64,000 bases of DNA, from contig JAUTDP010000013.1 of assembly GCA_033439795.1 (NCBI GenBank), positions 1,612,001 through 1,676,000 of the forward strand. The letters run 5' to 3'. The translations under genes and the position numbers were made by a program. The stretch is from Sordaria brevicollis. Its lineage: Eukaryota; Ascomycota; Sordariomycetes; Sordariales; Sordariaceae. Shown one piece after another: positions 1 through 13,233 of this stretch. Every line of letters starts with the position of its first letter. Position 1 is the stretch's first letter. The notes beneath the pieces were generated by a model. It saw nothing but the letters and a program-made list of their open reading frames with translations, was not told the DNA's origin and made no database searches.

Positions 1-229
1 CGTTTAAATTAATATAATTAATTAACGAATTAATATTACCCAATTTAGGATTAATTAACGTATTATTAAAATTACGTTCTAAATTCGTTAATATATTATT
101 AATTAAATTAACCTCTAGCCCTTATTTATCGTTTTTTTTTTTTATCCCCCTCCCTATTTAGCCGTACTTACGGCACTAAACCCCTTATCTTTATTAACGC
201 CGAATATTCCTTCGCAAAATAATAAAAGG

Positions 230-960
230 AATATATTAATTAGAAATTTCTTATCGGTATTAAATTTATTATTAATTACGCTATTTATTTAATATTTATT
301 AATTAAATCCTTTATATTTTTTAATGCCTTTCTAGCGACGCTTTTATACGTATTCGCTCTAAAATCGACGTAATTACGGCTTCCCTTCAAAATTCTATTA
401 TTTAACCCGTAAATTTTACCGATTTCCAAAATCTCTTTAAATAATTCGACCCGTATTATATTACTTTTAATATTTATATTAAAGTAATTTGGGAAATAAA
501 TTATTTATAATAAAATACCCTTCCCTTCGCCGATTTTATTTTTATATTTATTAAATTCGCCGACTCCTATAAATTTAATATTCGCCGCTATATTAACGCC
601 TTTAAATCGAAAATTAATAAACGCTTTTAAAATACCCTTATTAATATTACCGGCGCTAATTACCCGGCCCCCGACGATTTCGAAGGTTAAATAAACCTCC
701 TTTGCGAATTTATTACTAATTTATTAAATACTAATTATTATATTAACGTTTCGCCGTTTACCCTTATTTAATTTATTAACGACCCTATAATCTTTAATAA
801 AATTTCTACCCTTATAAGGAAATTTAATAACCCTATTTCTATAAAAGAATAAACCCGCTATAAGGCGGAGGGCCTATATATATATTATAATAAAGCCGGT
901 TATTATATTATAATTTATATAATTAAAGCGAAATATAAAGCCTAGGCCCCCGTTCCCGCT
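230..960 (+). pseudogene. gag remnant with mutated zinc knuckle
   Basis: Around 600-960 the + strand reads as the end of a gypsy-type Gag: a segment resembling 'YPAPDDFEG.INLL' and then a stretch resembling 'YKAEGLYIYYNKAGYY'. In intact fungal gypsy Gags this is an Arg-rich segment followed by a CX2CX4HX4C zinc knuckle. All knuckle positions here read as Tyr (TAT), as expected if TGC/TGT and CAC/CAT were turned into TAT by RIP acting on both strands. The start at 230 is approximate. The reading frame is closed by stops. Confidence 0.7.
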
Positions 961-2199
961 TAAAACGCCCTAATTTTAACGTTAATGTTTAAAGCGGAAA
1001 AAATTTAATTTTTAGTAAAAATCGCCGCTAAAAACGTAATACGGAGGAATTAAAAGATTTATATTTATATTCTATAAAATTAAATATTAATTTCTTTTTT
1101 TTAAATTTTATTTATTCTAATAACGCCCCCGAAATATTATATTCTATAATAATTAATTCCGGGTATTCGTTAATAAATTTTATTAATTCTTTTTTTATAT
1201 AACGTTATACTTTCTTTTTAATACTTTTCTATTGCCTCCGTACCCTCCGTTTAATTAATAATTACGAAGGAAGTTCTATTTTTTATATTTATATCGTATT
1301 TTACTCTATTGGTTTTTTTACGGATTATTTCGCTCTCTTTATTTAACTTCTTAATAGCCTTAATATTATTCTTAGCCTCCTTTAATTAAAAAAGTATAAC
1401 CCTATTATAAATTAATTATAAAATATTATAAATTTCTTTAATTTTATTATTAAGGAAATACCTTTACCTCTTTCGCCCTCTATTAAAAATATATTAAACC
1501 TTTCCTTATCGGTTATAACCCCTTAAATATTATTAAAAATTAAACCCGTATTTTAAAACTTAACCCGACCCTCCGCTAAATTATAAAAATTTCGCTACTA
1601 TTTTATTTCCTTTTATTATATTTTAAAGGCCCGCTCCCGTCCGAATAATTGTAATTAATTATAAAATATAATTATCCGCCTACTATTTACCTTTAATTTT
1701 ATTTTAGCGTACGAAGAATCCGGTATAGAAATTTTTAAATATACCCCCGATTAATTTTATTATTTTACCGAAATTATAATACTTTTCCTTAATACCGATA
1801 ATAATTCGCCGATAGCTATAATCTTATTCTCCGACCCCGATTTTGAAAATTTTAATTAAATTTTTAATAACTTCGATAATATTATATTTCGTATAATTTT
1901 CGTTAATTAACCTATATTTATCCCCTTTTATTAATTTTTAATTAATTACCGGGATTAAATAGTAGAATAATTATAATTCCGGGCTATTTCGGCGGAAAAT
2001 ATTTAAAAATATATCGACGGAAAATTAATACCTATTTATATAAAAATTATCGAAATTTTACCGGAATACTTTTACTATTTTTAAAAAGCTTTTAACTTCG
2101 AGACCGCGAAAATAATACCGCTTTATTACCCTTTTAATTATAAAATCGATTTTATCCCTAATTAAACCCCCCCGTATTATTACTTACGCCCTATATCCT

Positions 2200-4750
2200 A
2201 AAAAAAACTTTATATTATATATAAATATTTAAATAATTATTTAACCTCTAATTTTATTTACTTAAATTCATCCCCTACGGTTACCCTTATATTTTTAGCC
2301 TGAAAATTAAAGGGTAGTATACGAATTTACATCGATTATTATAAATTAAATAATATTATAATAAAGAATAAATATTTTATTCCCTTTATTTATAAAATAA
2401 TTAATTCCCTTTATAAAACGAAATAATTTAATAAATTCGATATTATTACGGCCTTTAACCGCTTATATATCGCCGAAGGTAACGAATAAAAGATTACGTT
2501 TATTATTAAATTTAATTTTTTCGAATATTTTATTATAAATTTCGGTATAATAGGCGCGCCGGCGTTATTTTAATATTATATTAACCACGTCCTATTTAAT
2601 ATCCTAAATAAATATATTATAACCTATTTTAATAATATATTTATTTATAGCGGGATTAAAGTAGAATATAAACGTTATTTCGAAAATATTATAAAGAGGT
2701 TTATAAAAGTAAATTTAATTATTAATATTTAAAAGTACGAATTTTATAAATATAAAACGAAGTATTTAAAATTTATTATTTCCTACGATAATTTATATAT
2801 AAATTTTAAAAAGGTTAATACTATTATCGGTTAAAGCGTTTTAAAAATTTTAAAAGATTTTTAATATTTTATTAATTTCGCAAATTTTTACCGTAAGTTT
2901 ATTAAAGATTTTTTTAAAATTACCTAACCCCTTATAATTTTTATATTTTATAATAAATAAATTAACCCTATATTTAAAACCGTAATTACAGTATTTAAAT
3001 ATTTAAAGAACGCTTTTATTTTAGCCCCTATTTTTATATATTATTACCCCGAATATTAAACCGTTATCGAAATCGACGTTTCGAATTAAACGTCCAGCGG
3101 TATCTTCTCCTAAATTAATAAAGAAAGGAAACGCTACTTTATCGCCTTCTTTTCGTTTAAATATTCCCTAATTGAATATAATTACGAAATTTATAATAAA
3201 AAATTCTTCGTTATTATTAAAGCCTTTAAAGAATAGCGCCCCGAATTTTAAAGAATTAAAGACGCTATTGAAATTATTATTAATTATAAGAACTTTTAAT
3301 ATTTTATAATAATAAAATTCCTTAATTAACGGTAGGTTTAGTAGTCCGAATTCCTTAGTAATTTCCGCTTTAAAATTATATACCGCCTAGGTGCCTACGT
3401 AATTATCTTTAATACTCTTTCCCGGTTACTTAAAAATACCCTAATAAATAAACGTAATTTCGGCGATAATTAGGTAACGAATTATATATATACCTTATTA
3501 TCGAAAGAAAATTAAATTAAAAAATTAAATTTTAATAATAATAGCGGTAACGATAATAAATAATTTATAAGGTTTTTAATCTTCGATACCAAATTACTAA
3601 TTAACGATTATATTAACGCCGTTTACTTTGCTTTATTTAATTCCCTTATAATTATCGTTTACTTCTAAGACCCTAATTATAAAAAATTCCCTAAATATAT
3701 TAAAAAATTCGTAAAAATTATTATAATAAATTATAAAATCCTTTATAACCGGATTTTAATTAATAAACGGGTTTTTATCCCCCCCTACAATGAAATTCGC
3801 TTCTAAATTCTCTAACATATTTATAATTTAACGCTTAATAATTATCCGGGCCGTTTTAAAACCTATAATTTTATCCGACGGATTTATATTTAATTTAACC
3901 TATTTAAAAATATAATTACCTTCGTTTAAAATTATTATTTTTATACTTAAATTAAAAATTCTAAATTTACGCCCTTAAACTTATTTAAACCTATACTGGT
4001 CCTATTTCATTAATAATCTAACCTTTTAATAAATTTTATTAACCCCCTTTTCGAAATTAAAAATAGCGGGAGGACGTATATTTATATTATAATAATTATT
4101 AACCGCTTAACGAAAATATAATATTATATCCCTATTTATAATTTAATTATTAAGGGAATTATTAATATTTTCCTCCGCAAAATCTACTACTTATATAATA
4201 CCTTTAATTTTATCGTCTCCGATTATAATTTTTAATTCGTCGTTACTTTCTAATAGGAATTTTATTAATTCTTTAATATTTAATAAAAATTCTCTTTATT
4301 TATTTACTTAAAAATTAATAATTAAATAAAAATTGTAAATATTTATATTAAATAATATTTATACGCTTTTTACTCCTATTATTAAAATAATTAATTTACC
4401 TAATTACCCTTTACTAAATTCGTAACGAATAATTACATTTTAAAAATTATAAACCTCTTCCTATTTTTTATTAATTATAATTAATACTTAAAAATAAATA
4501 CCGAACCCCTTTAACGTCGTAACGCCCCTATATCGCTAATATAATATTAAAAACTATTCGACGTTCGAATAATAAAGGAACGTATAAATTATATTACCGC
4601 TAAAGCCCGTTTATTTATAAAGGAGGCCTAAAAGAAATAAAAGCATTATATTAATATTTATAAATCAAACGCCTTAAAATACGTAATCGGGGATAAAATT
4701 TAAATTAATACTAAATATTAAAATTAAAGTTACTTATCCTCTAAATTAAC
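2200..4750 (+). pseudogene. gypsy pol remnant: RT, RNase H, integrase
   Basis: Translating through stops gives, in order: near 2,320-2,420 an RT start like 'IDYYKLNNIIIKNKYFIP' (family pattern: CIDYRKLN..T.KNRYPLP); near 2,520-2,590 'FEYFIINFGIIGAPALF' (family: FEYLVMPFGLTNAPATF); near 2,860-2,930 'FINFANFYRKFIKDF' (family: FLGFANFYRRFI); near 3,050-3,230 an RNase H segment with 'VIEIDVSN' and 'YNYEIYNKKFFVIIKAFKEW'-like text; near 3,830-3,960 the integrase zinc-binding region with 'NYPGRFKTYNFIRR'; and near 4,200-4,260 a degraded integrase core. The catalytic YVDD box is no longer readable. Frames shift and dozens of stops are present, so this is a relic. Confidence 0.8.
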
Positions 4751-5350
4751 TAATAAATAAATAAACCCATTCGTCGTTAAAAAGGTATACCGCCGGGTAA
4801 TCGCTTTTATTATAAATATAATATATAAAATCTTCCCCGTTTTTTATACCTCCTTCGTCTAACTTTATTAAAAGGGTTTACCCGGTTAAAAAGCTTTTAA
4901 TAAAATTTTTAATTAATAAATAAAGGGCGCCATCGTTTCTAAAACGATATTTAATAAAGAAGAATAATACTTCGAACGTATTTTTAATTCTAAATAGTCT
5001 TTAAAAGGTAAATTACTTTATAAAATTAAATAACCCCGATTTTACCCGTTAGATTAATACCCCGTAGAAGATTTCTAAATTAATATAAATAATATTTAAG
5101 ACTTTTATATTAAATACCTATATAAATTAAATTTTAAATTTAGTAAAATTTCGAACCTAATATTAACAAAAGTTAAACGAAACTTTAAAGGAATATAATA
5201 TAATTAATAATTTGCCCGAATTTAACCTATCTCTTACGTATAAATTATAATACGCCCCCTCGGTCTCCCGTATATAAATTATAATATATTCTTATAATTT
5301 CCTATATATATATTATAATATACTTCTATAATTTCTTCCTACAATTTTAA

Positions 5351-8300
5351 TTTATAAATTATATAATTATATTATTTAAACTTTAGATTTTATTTTTTTT
5401 AATATTTCCTCGTAGCGAAATATAATAGTAAAATTATATTTTTATTATCGTTTTCCTATCGAAGTATTATATTTTTACCAATTATCTTCTACTAAAATTT
5501 ATTATTTTTAAAATAAAATTTCAATATTTTACCAATTATTTAAACGAAAATCTACGTAGAGAAATTATTTATAACCTATATAATTTCCTCCTTTTAACGC
5601 TTAAGATTAGCATTTTCGGCAACGCTAATTATATAAATTACCTCCGCTTCGATTATATTGTAAAAACGCTTTTTAATAAAAAATTAAATCGATTAGCCGG
5701 AATCGCTATAAATAAAATATATTAATTAAATTTCTTTTTAATATTAATACTTTTATATAAGAATATTTATAGTAGGATGTTTAAAAGCCGACTATATTAA
5801 GGCCTAAATACGTTTATCGGCGATTTTTTTAATAATAACGCGCTATAAAATAATTAATACTATACTATATATTCGCTTACCCTTCGATAATATATTTATA
5901 ATATCCTTAATAGCTTTTTTAAGGCCTAAAAGCCCAAATTCGGCCTTAATAACCGCTTTAACGGTATCGAAATATATTAAAAGATTTTTAATAACGATTA
6001 TAATACGCGTACATAACGCTTTTTCCTAAACGAAAATTTTATTAATATTATATTCCTAAAATTTAATTAATTAACGAATTAGGGTAGCGATATTAATTCT
6101 ATCGTTAATTATTAAAATAATGGGTTTATTTCGTTAATAAAACGTTAATTAAAAAAAAAAAAAAAAAAAAAAAATTAAATTCACCTCGTCGTAATTCTTT
6201 TTACGATTAATACACTCGTAGCATTTTTTTTTCTTACCTAAAAGGTAGAAGTATTAAAGCGTTATAAAAATACTATTATCTAAAATAATATTCTTAATAA
6301 TAAATTTCAAGCAAATTATATAATTTATACCTTTAGTAAGAACCGTATTAGGATCCTTATAAAGGCAATAGCGAAAAGGTATAATAATATTAAAGAAACG
6401 TATAAAATTTTTAAAAAATTTACCTTATTATAAATAAAAAAGGAGTATTTATTATACAAGGAATTTAAAGAGCGCTAGAATTATATTAATAAAAATTATA
6501 AAAAAAAAAGGAAGGAAAGAAAGAGAATTTAAAGGTTTAAAAATTTAATTAAAATAAAAAGGGAAGAACCGTAAGCCTATATATTATTTTAATTATCCAG
6601 ATTCGGCCTAATATAATACTACTTACAACCGCCGCAATAAGCAAATTACCAAATTCGACGTACGCAATAATACGGGCCACCCGCCACCACTACGCCCGCA
6701 ATTCACTAATTAACCTATAGGGGTATTAATATACTAATTTTATTAATAATTAAAATCAATTGCGTTTTAGAGCCGGGGGTACTATTATAGTACTAAATTA
6801 TTAATAACGCTCCCCAAACGTCTTAGCACCGAACCACCAACGGAGTATAATCGTACTTATAATTATATTTCTATCTCACTTATATATATAGTCCGAGAGT
6901 AGAATTTTCGCTACTCTCTCTCGATCTTCTCCTCTTCGTATAATAATACGTCTTCTCCAAGCCTCTGCTAGATCGGTATTGTAACACTAATATATTATAA
7001 AAAATATAAATTATTATATTATTAAAAAATAGGTTTAATATAATAATATTAACGGAATAAATTTAGCAATTTCGTTTCTTAAACCTCCCGCCCTAATATT
7101 TACTATATTATTCGATTTCGAAAGTAATAAACCGGATCCCCCGGTATATATCGCAAAATTTAACGCTTAAAATATTAGAAACGCCGATAACAACCTTCGA
7201 AAATTTATAAAAAAGGAATTTAATACCGAACTATTTACAAAAAACCTAAAAGAAGCAATAAATACCGCCGCTATTAACCGTACAACCTAAATTAATAAAA
7301 TCGAAGGAGGTGCGCTATAATTACGTAATTATAATATATTAAATTATATATTTAATCGCTATTTTTACTTTAATATTTATAAAGGGTTTATAAAAAAATA
7401 AAAGCGCGTAATTTATATAAAGAGTAAAACTATTTTCAAATAAATATAGTAATTACTTTATAAAGAATTTGCCCACTAAACCCTATTATTTAAATATCTA
7501 TATAAATATTACCTTCTATAAATTTACAAATTTAGTAATTACGTAATTTCAAAATTAAGAAACTTTAATATCCAAACTATTAATAAAATCGAATTTATAT
7601 ATAAAATAATTAAATACTTTTTAAAAAACCGATTAATTAATTTAAATTAATTCTATAAATATATCCACTTCGTTTACGCCTCTTAAAAGGAAAAATTTAC
7701 TAAAGAATTTATAAAAATATAATAAAATTTTTTACTAAAATATAAAGCGGTATAAGTATTTAAAAATTTACTAATAAAAGTAGGATTTTACTCTATAATA
7801 TTAATTTAAAAATAATACCGTTATATTTATAATAATTAACGTAAAAATAATTTCGAAATAATATTAAACTTATACGCAAAATATATTAAAACCTTTATAT
7901 TATAATATAATTTACTTTATAAATACTTATTATTAGATTTAATATAATATATACCGCTAAAGCGGTTATAAATTATTAATATAAATAAATATTAATAACT
8001 TAATCCAAATAATAATAATAATCTAATTAAATAATAAAAATATAATTTTAATACGTTTTCTACCCTTTAACTTCTATTATTTTATTAATTAATTATTCTT
8101 TTTATTTATTAACTATATAAAATCTAATCGCTTTATTTAAACGTCGCCGCCCCTATAGAAATACTTTAATTAAAACTACGGTCGATAATTACTTCGTTAA
8201 TATAATTACCCGGGAATTTTTAAACTTAAAAAGATAAAAGGTATTTAATATTAATAACCTACCTCTTTTATTACAAAAAGTATAAAATTGAAACTAGTAT

Positions 8301-9000
8301 AATAACCGCTATATACCCTCTTACAACGAATTATTTAAATTAATATAAAAACGCCGCAACGGGGGGAAAAGGGGGACGCAACGGGGGATATAATAAAATC
8401 CCCTATTTATAAAGGAAATTCCCAATCCTTAACTTATTTTATCCGCTCCCTAATTTACTCGTGTTCTGCCACCTTTATAAGCGCGACCTCTAATATTAAT
8501 ACTATTACAAACCGCTCTAATTCCCTCTCCTTCTCCTAATATATATATTTAATAACCTTCTCCTTAATTAATATTTATACTAAATTAATAAAGTTAATAA
8601 CCATACTAATAAATCTCCTAATCCTTAACTCTTAATTTAGGTAGCGCCCACTAAAATTAATATAAAGATTATTTATTACTAACCGTTAAATTAAATAATT
8701 TTATATAAATACGTATAAAAGAGAGTACGCTATTTATAAAACAATTAACGTACTTTTATAATAATATTAAAAATAACTTCGTAATATAAACGCTTTTTAA
8801 ATTTCCCCCCTCTAATAACCAACTTCCTCCTCTTTTAAATTAATTATAATAAAATTCGTAGGGTTTTATTATACTATAAATATAATATAATTAACCCCCT
8901 CGAATTATAAAATTACCTTTAATATTAATATAGAAGTAAAGAGGAGGAGGGTAAACGCTAAGCGAATTAAATAAGCGGATATATCTCTAAGCGCCTCTCT
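5351..9000. other. Further RIP-degraded repeat DNA
   Basis: The same AT-rich, CA/TG-poor composition continues, including an A-run near 6,149-6,172. I found no readable gene. A less degraded patch at about 6,590-6,990 and another near 8,340-8,480 interrupt it, which suggests several insertions or nested elements. I could not assign these pieces to families with confidence. Minor RIP-like patches continue to about 9,530. Confidence 0.7.
6720..8450 (+). mobile_element. Possible second LTR element (LTR plus gag-like text)
   Basis: The stretch 6,760-6,985 looks like a long terminal repeat: it begins near a TG, is less degraded, contains a pyrimidine-rich run after a TATA-rich core (6,880-6,960) and ends near 'tgtaaca'. 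It is followed from about 7,080 by a RIP-degraded reading region of gag-like, Lys/Asn/Glu-rich character. No reverse transcriptase motif was found before 8,450, so the element would be truncated or only partly recognisable. No matching second LTR was found. This is an inference from composition and layout. Confidence 0.3.
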
Positions 9001-10391
9001 GTTACGGTAGGCTGGGTTTGCTCAGAACTCCAAATATCCTTAATGAAAATCAATCAATAATATTAAAGTAAGAAAGCGAAATATAGAGGAAAGGAAACGG
9101 GCCGCAGGCCGCGTCGCGAAGGATCCTTTTAAGGACCGCGACGCGCAGGATCCACTTTGTGCAATCAAGGTGGATACCTACCGTTTCCGGCCCGCCGGCC
9201 TCCGAATGCCGGCTGGCAGATCTGCACACGACCATAGCACCCCGTACCCATAGCCGCGGCGCCGGGTCGGTTACTCAATTGACCTAACCCAGCACCCTAC
9301 TACCTATCTAATCGTACATGTCCGGTAACACTCTCTTATAAAATAGACCGCTAATTGGGTATTAAAATTAAAGTAGGCACATACGTATATAATTAACGTA
9401 ATTAACGTAGCCACTAGCGTAATACTAAGGGAATTAACTATAGTAGTAAGAACTATATTAATTACCCTAATAAATAAATAATCGATTATTTTATAGTCTT
9501 TAAATAGCTTTACGTAAAAAGTGACATAGATTTGGTAATGCGCTAGCGGCTGGCGCTATAGCGCTGGGCACGGTGTGTAGGGGTAATTGACAGTTGTAAG
9601 TGGGGAAAGTCTTGCCGAATACCATCTGGGGTCTTGCCCGATACCGATTCCGCAAAATTTTGACATCTCGCACCCCCGCTAGCCCTTTTCTCGAGATCCT
9701 GTGTCTGTCAAATCGACATTGCTTGGCCGAGTCTCCCCCAGTCGATCCCCTCTTCTCTCCCCCTCTTTGCTCCGCCCGTCATCACCAAATAACCCCAGCT
9801 ACCGAATTGGAGAAGCTGAGCATCGAAGAGAGGGAAAACTGTCACTGACCGTCTCGTCAGGAAGGCCGGTATCATCGGATTACATGCACGCATACAAGGC
9901 TTCTGTTTGTTTCGAGGCTCCCCTCGCTGCCCAACTGACATGGAACAATGGCCGAACGCATGGCATTTTTATCTCGAACAATCCGTCTGTCTCCTCTTCA
10001 TGTCCACAATCAACAGTCCCGCCCGCCCGACGACCCTCAGAAAAGACCCATCCCCTCGTTTCCTTCAAAACGGAATGACATCATTGAGTGAGATTACAGA
10101 CCACTATATTTCCGTAGCTCCCGCAGCGTCGAAGTTCTCGCTCGCTCCCTAGAAAAAATGCTCCTCCCAATGTCAACTCTCACCACCGCTTTCGACCGTA
10201 GATGGACGAAGTAGCTGAGTGCTTAAGACTAAACTACGGGGTTTTCTTCAGTTAAGCCGGTAGAAATTGTCAAATAATTGGCATTGGCGTTTGGCATCTG
10301 CAACCGGCACTCTTTAATGTGTGGTTATATTATTCCAATTTCCCCAAAAGTTATACGATCTATATACAATTATTTTCACAATAAAGTAAGA
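8991..10391. other. Transition from RIP DNA to gene-rich DNA, no gene seen
   Basis: A GC-rich island at about 9,095-9,280 is followed by RIP-like AT-rich sequence to about 9,530; from there composition is normal. Short open frames here overlap on both strands and show no recognisable motif. The last part, up to 10,391, should hold the 3' UTR of the SGD1-like gene, which lies on the minus strand. Confidence 0.6.
9111..9144. repeat. GC-rich inverted repeat (hairpin)
   Basis: GCGTCGCG at 9,111-9,118 is mirrored by CGCGACGC at 9,137-9,144, with an 18-base middle that itself contains the palindrome AAGGATCCTT. It sits in a short GC-rich island right at the end of the RIP-degraded block. Confidence 0.7.
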
Positions 10392-13233
10392 TTATTCCAT
10401 CAACCCTTCGGCAGCCAGCAACGCATGCTCCAAGGCCGCCATGGCCGTCTTGCAACCCTCCTTGACGAGCTTGGTGTTGGCCGCTCCTCCCGCGAGATCC
10501 GATTTCCGGACCACCTTCTTAATGAACCATTGCAGGCCCCTGGCAAGCTCGGGGACCCCTTCCACAGCCGCAAAGACCGATGTGATCACCTCATCCCGGC
10601 CCTTGTCGCCGCCCTTTCCGGCTTCTAGAAGCACGGTAATCAGCATGATCTCCACTAGTGCCCGCGTCTTGGTCTGTAGATAAGGCAGGTTGAGGCATTT
10701 GAGAATCGCCAGCCCTAGCGATCCACCGGCCACCATCGCTCCGAACAGCTTTGCGATATTGACAAGCCGCCGCATGTCCATCGCATCCTCGTCTTCCTCA
10801 TCCTCCACGTCGTCGCCGAAAACGGACTCTCCGAGACGCCTGAACAGCTTCCAGAGCGCGTCTTGGAACGACCACCGGATTTTGCGATCCGAGCAGAGCT
10901 TCTTGGCCACCAAAGTGTAGTAAGGGTTGTAATGCTGTTCGGCACCCGCGCATTGGATGATCACATATGGGACCTCCCTCTGTCGCTCCTTGTTCAGGCG
11001 CAGCTTGAGAATGCGGTAATAGGCATCTTCGTAGTCAGTGGCGGACATGATCGAGACGAAAATGGACCGTCGCACGTCCGTGTTCATCTGGTTTTCCCTG
11101 GCAAGTTCTCCAAGGTCAGGCATATCCTCCACGTCCTCCAACATGAAGCTTTCGTCGTCCGAGTCAGCGTTGGTTTGAATGGCATCATCATCCTGAGCCG
11201 ATGCCTTCTTGTCACCGTCCTTATCTTTGCCCGCCCAGCTAGCACCGACAAGCCACCACTTGCCCTTCTTGTCGGCATCGCGAATATCGGCAAGAGTCAT
11301 TCGCAAAGGCTCGGCCGTCTTGGTGGTCTTCAGGGTGCCCAAAAGCTTCTTCATTTTGGTTGTGTGCTCCTGGAGGACGGCGGAAGCGCCTACTCCCGTC
11401 TTCATCTTATTGTTCTTCAGGTCGTTGATGGTCTCGATCATGAACTTGGTTCTGACGCTGAGGTTCTTTTCTCCGATTTTGGCAACAGCCGGGCGTATAA
11501 GAGTAACGATATCCTTGAGAGACATAGGATCATCTTGACGGAGCGCTGGGCCGGCAATGCGCACAATTCTGAGCAAAAGTTCCGCGTTCAGCTCCGACAA
11601 GTCACCCAGGAGGGCTCGAATGAAGTCGAAGAGCAGATTAGGGCCCACAAGCTGGAAGTTATAGAGTTCGGACAGGAAGGTGATGATGTTGGATGTCTGT
11701 TTTGGTACGTCTGGTCGCGTCTTCGCAACTTCTTTGGCCTCTTCGTAATACTTGTCGTATCGCTCAATCACCTCCTGGATCAGTTGGGCACCAAAGTCCA
11801 TACCGATCGCCTTGAAGATACCAGTAGCAAAGCCGGCGGTAAGAACGAGCAATGTATCAGGTAGCGTCGTTGGCTCGCACACCTGAATGAGCAGGAGATC
11901 GATAATGTTCGATGTGAGATGTTGTCGCGGATTATCGCGATAAAGCTTTTCAAAGTCCATGATGATAGATAACAGATTGGATTCTGTCATCCTATTGATG
12001 AGACCTTGTGTTTGGCGGCGAATTCGAGCCACCAGTTCCGCTTCTGACCCTACCGGCTGTCGTTTAGATGGTGGCACGTATTTTGCTACCGTCTGTCCAG
12101 TCGTAGGCGCAACGTAAGGATTTTCGCGAACTCGTTCTGGAGGCTTTTGTACGGTCTCTTCGTCCTCGTCGGCTTCGTCCTCGTCCTCATCCTCATCTTC
12201 GTCGAACCCTCCAAAATCATCCCCATCTTCGTCCTCTCCCGAGATATCGTCCTCTCCATCTTCATCGGAACCGCCTTCGGACATGTCGTCGTTTTGGTTG
12301 TCATCATCGTTCTCTTCATCAGAGTCCAAGCCCTCTAGTAAATCATCCAGACCATCGTCCTCGTCGTCCATCTCGGAGTCTTCTTCCTCCTCCTCGTCCA
12401 GCTCGGGTTCTTGCGTCTTTTTCAACGCCTCTTCCGCTTTCCTCCTCTTTGCCGCAAGCCACTCGTCCGCTTCGGACTTCCTCTTCCTCTTCTCGCTCGT
12501 TTCTTCGTCTACGCCAGGAAGGCCTTCCAGCAAATCAAGAAGACCATCCTCCTGGAATGACTTGGGAAGCGATTTGCGTCCCTTGATACCGAGCTTCTTT
12601 TCGAGTTGGGCGATTTCCTTGTCGTCCTGCTCCAATTGTGCCAGTATGGTTTTGGAAACCTTTGGTTGAGACTTTGATTTGGGTTGTGGTGGAATGTCGC
12701 TTTCCTCTTCGTCGTTTTCATGGTCGTCTTCGTTATCTTCGTCATCGTCTTCGTCGAGGTCCAGCTCGTCGTCGTCGTCGTCCTCATCGAGATTGATGTC
12801 GTCTCCCTCATCAAAACGCTCTTCTTCGTCCTCGTCAAGATCGAACTCCTCTTCCTCATCTTCCGATTCTTGTTTCTTTCCCTTCTTCAAGATGGGCTTG
12901 GGCTCCTTTGTAGATGGGGTGTCGGTCTTCTTGTTCGTTTTCGGGGGCGCAGCGCGTTCGGCATGGTAGCTTTTCGTGGACGATGTGCGATGGGTCTTTT
13001 TCTGTACTCTCTCTGCTTTGCGACGGTCTTTCCTGGACTGGAACTGGTTCTTTCGGCCTCCGTAAGAGTTTTCTGTGATAGTTAGAAGATGTCGCCCAAG
13101 AACCCTGATCGCCAGGTAGGGAATGGCAATAGCTGCATGGACATGGAGAAACATGCTTACCTCCTACACCGAGCTCCTTCAGAAGGTTGTCCGGCAACTT
13201 CGGGGCCTTTATCCTTCTAGACGGTGGTGCCAT
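10392..13233 (-). CDS. SGD1: SGD1/NOM1-like nucleolar MIF4G-domain protein
   Basis: A protein of about 917 residues from two exons: 13,233-13,161 and 13,072-10,392, with an 88-nt intron (donor GTAAGC, acceptor CTATCACAG, branch CTAAC). The join gives an unbroken basic N-terminus ('LLKELGVGENSYGGRKNQFQ') that is typical of the yeast Sgd1 / human NOM1 family. A long Asp/Glu-rich region with Lys-rich patches follows (about residues 70-350), then a MIF4G domain (about 375-580, from 'LVARIRRQTQGLINRM') and an MA3 domain (about 690-800, 'DVRRSIFVSIMSATDYEDAY'). Family members are nucleolar and are needed for 18S rRNA processing and 40S subunit formation; that role is taken from the family. The acidic tract explains the GA/TC-rich DNA at 12,180-12,860. 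It is divergent from SRP14, 458 bp away. The start at 13,233 is supported by the conserved first exon. Confidence 0.93.

Larger units (their letters stand above)
1..5350 (+). mobile_element. RIP-degraded Ty3/gypsy LTR retrotransposon
   Basis: The whole stretch is AT-rich, with almost no CA or TG dinucleotides while CG persists, as expected after RIP, which turns CpA into TpA on both strands. Read on the + strand through many stops, it keeps the order gag zinc knuckle (near 850-935), reverse transcriptase (about 2,300-2,960), RNase H (about 3,030-3,300) and integrase (about 3,800-4,700), the order of Ty3/gypsy elements. The 5' end lies outside the window, and I could not fix the 3' LTR; the right border at about 5,350 is an estimate. 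The element is dead, since every domain is interrupted many times. The family identification is secure from the domain order and motifs; the named family within gypsy is not known. Confidence 0.85.

Noticed and set aside
9226..9260. Resemblance to the start of a dispersed 5S rRNA gene (ACGACCATAG)
   Set aside because: The match stops after about ten bases and no further 5S sequence follows.
10863..11864. 333-codon open frame on the + strand
   Set aside because: It lies wholly antisense to the MIF4G/MA3 region of SGD1 and has no motif of its own.
12147..12969. Long open frames on the + strand opposite the acidic tract of the SGD1-like gene
   Set aside because: They are the antisense of GAC/GAG/GAT repeats and give Ser- or Val-rich low-complexity text. 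The minus-strand frame has the domains.
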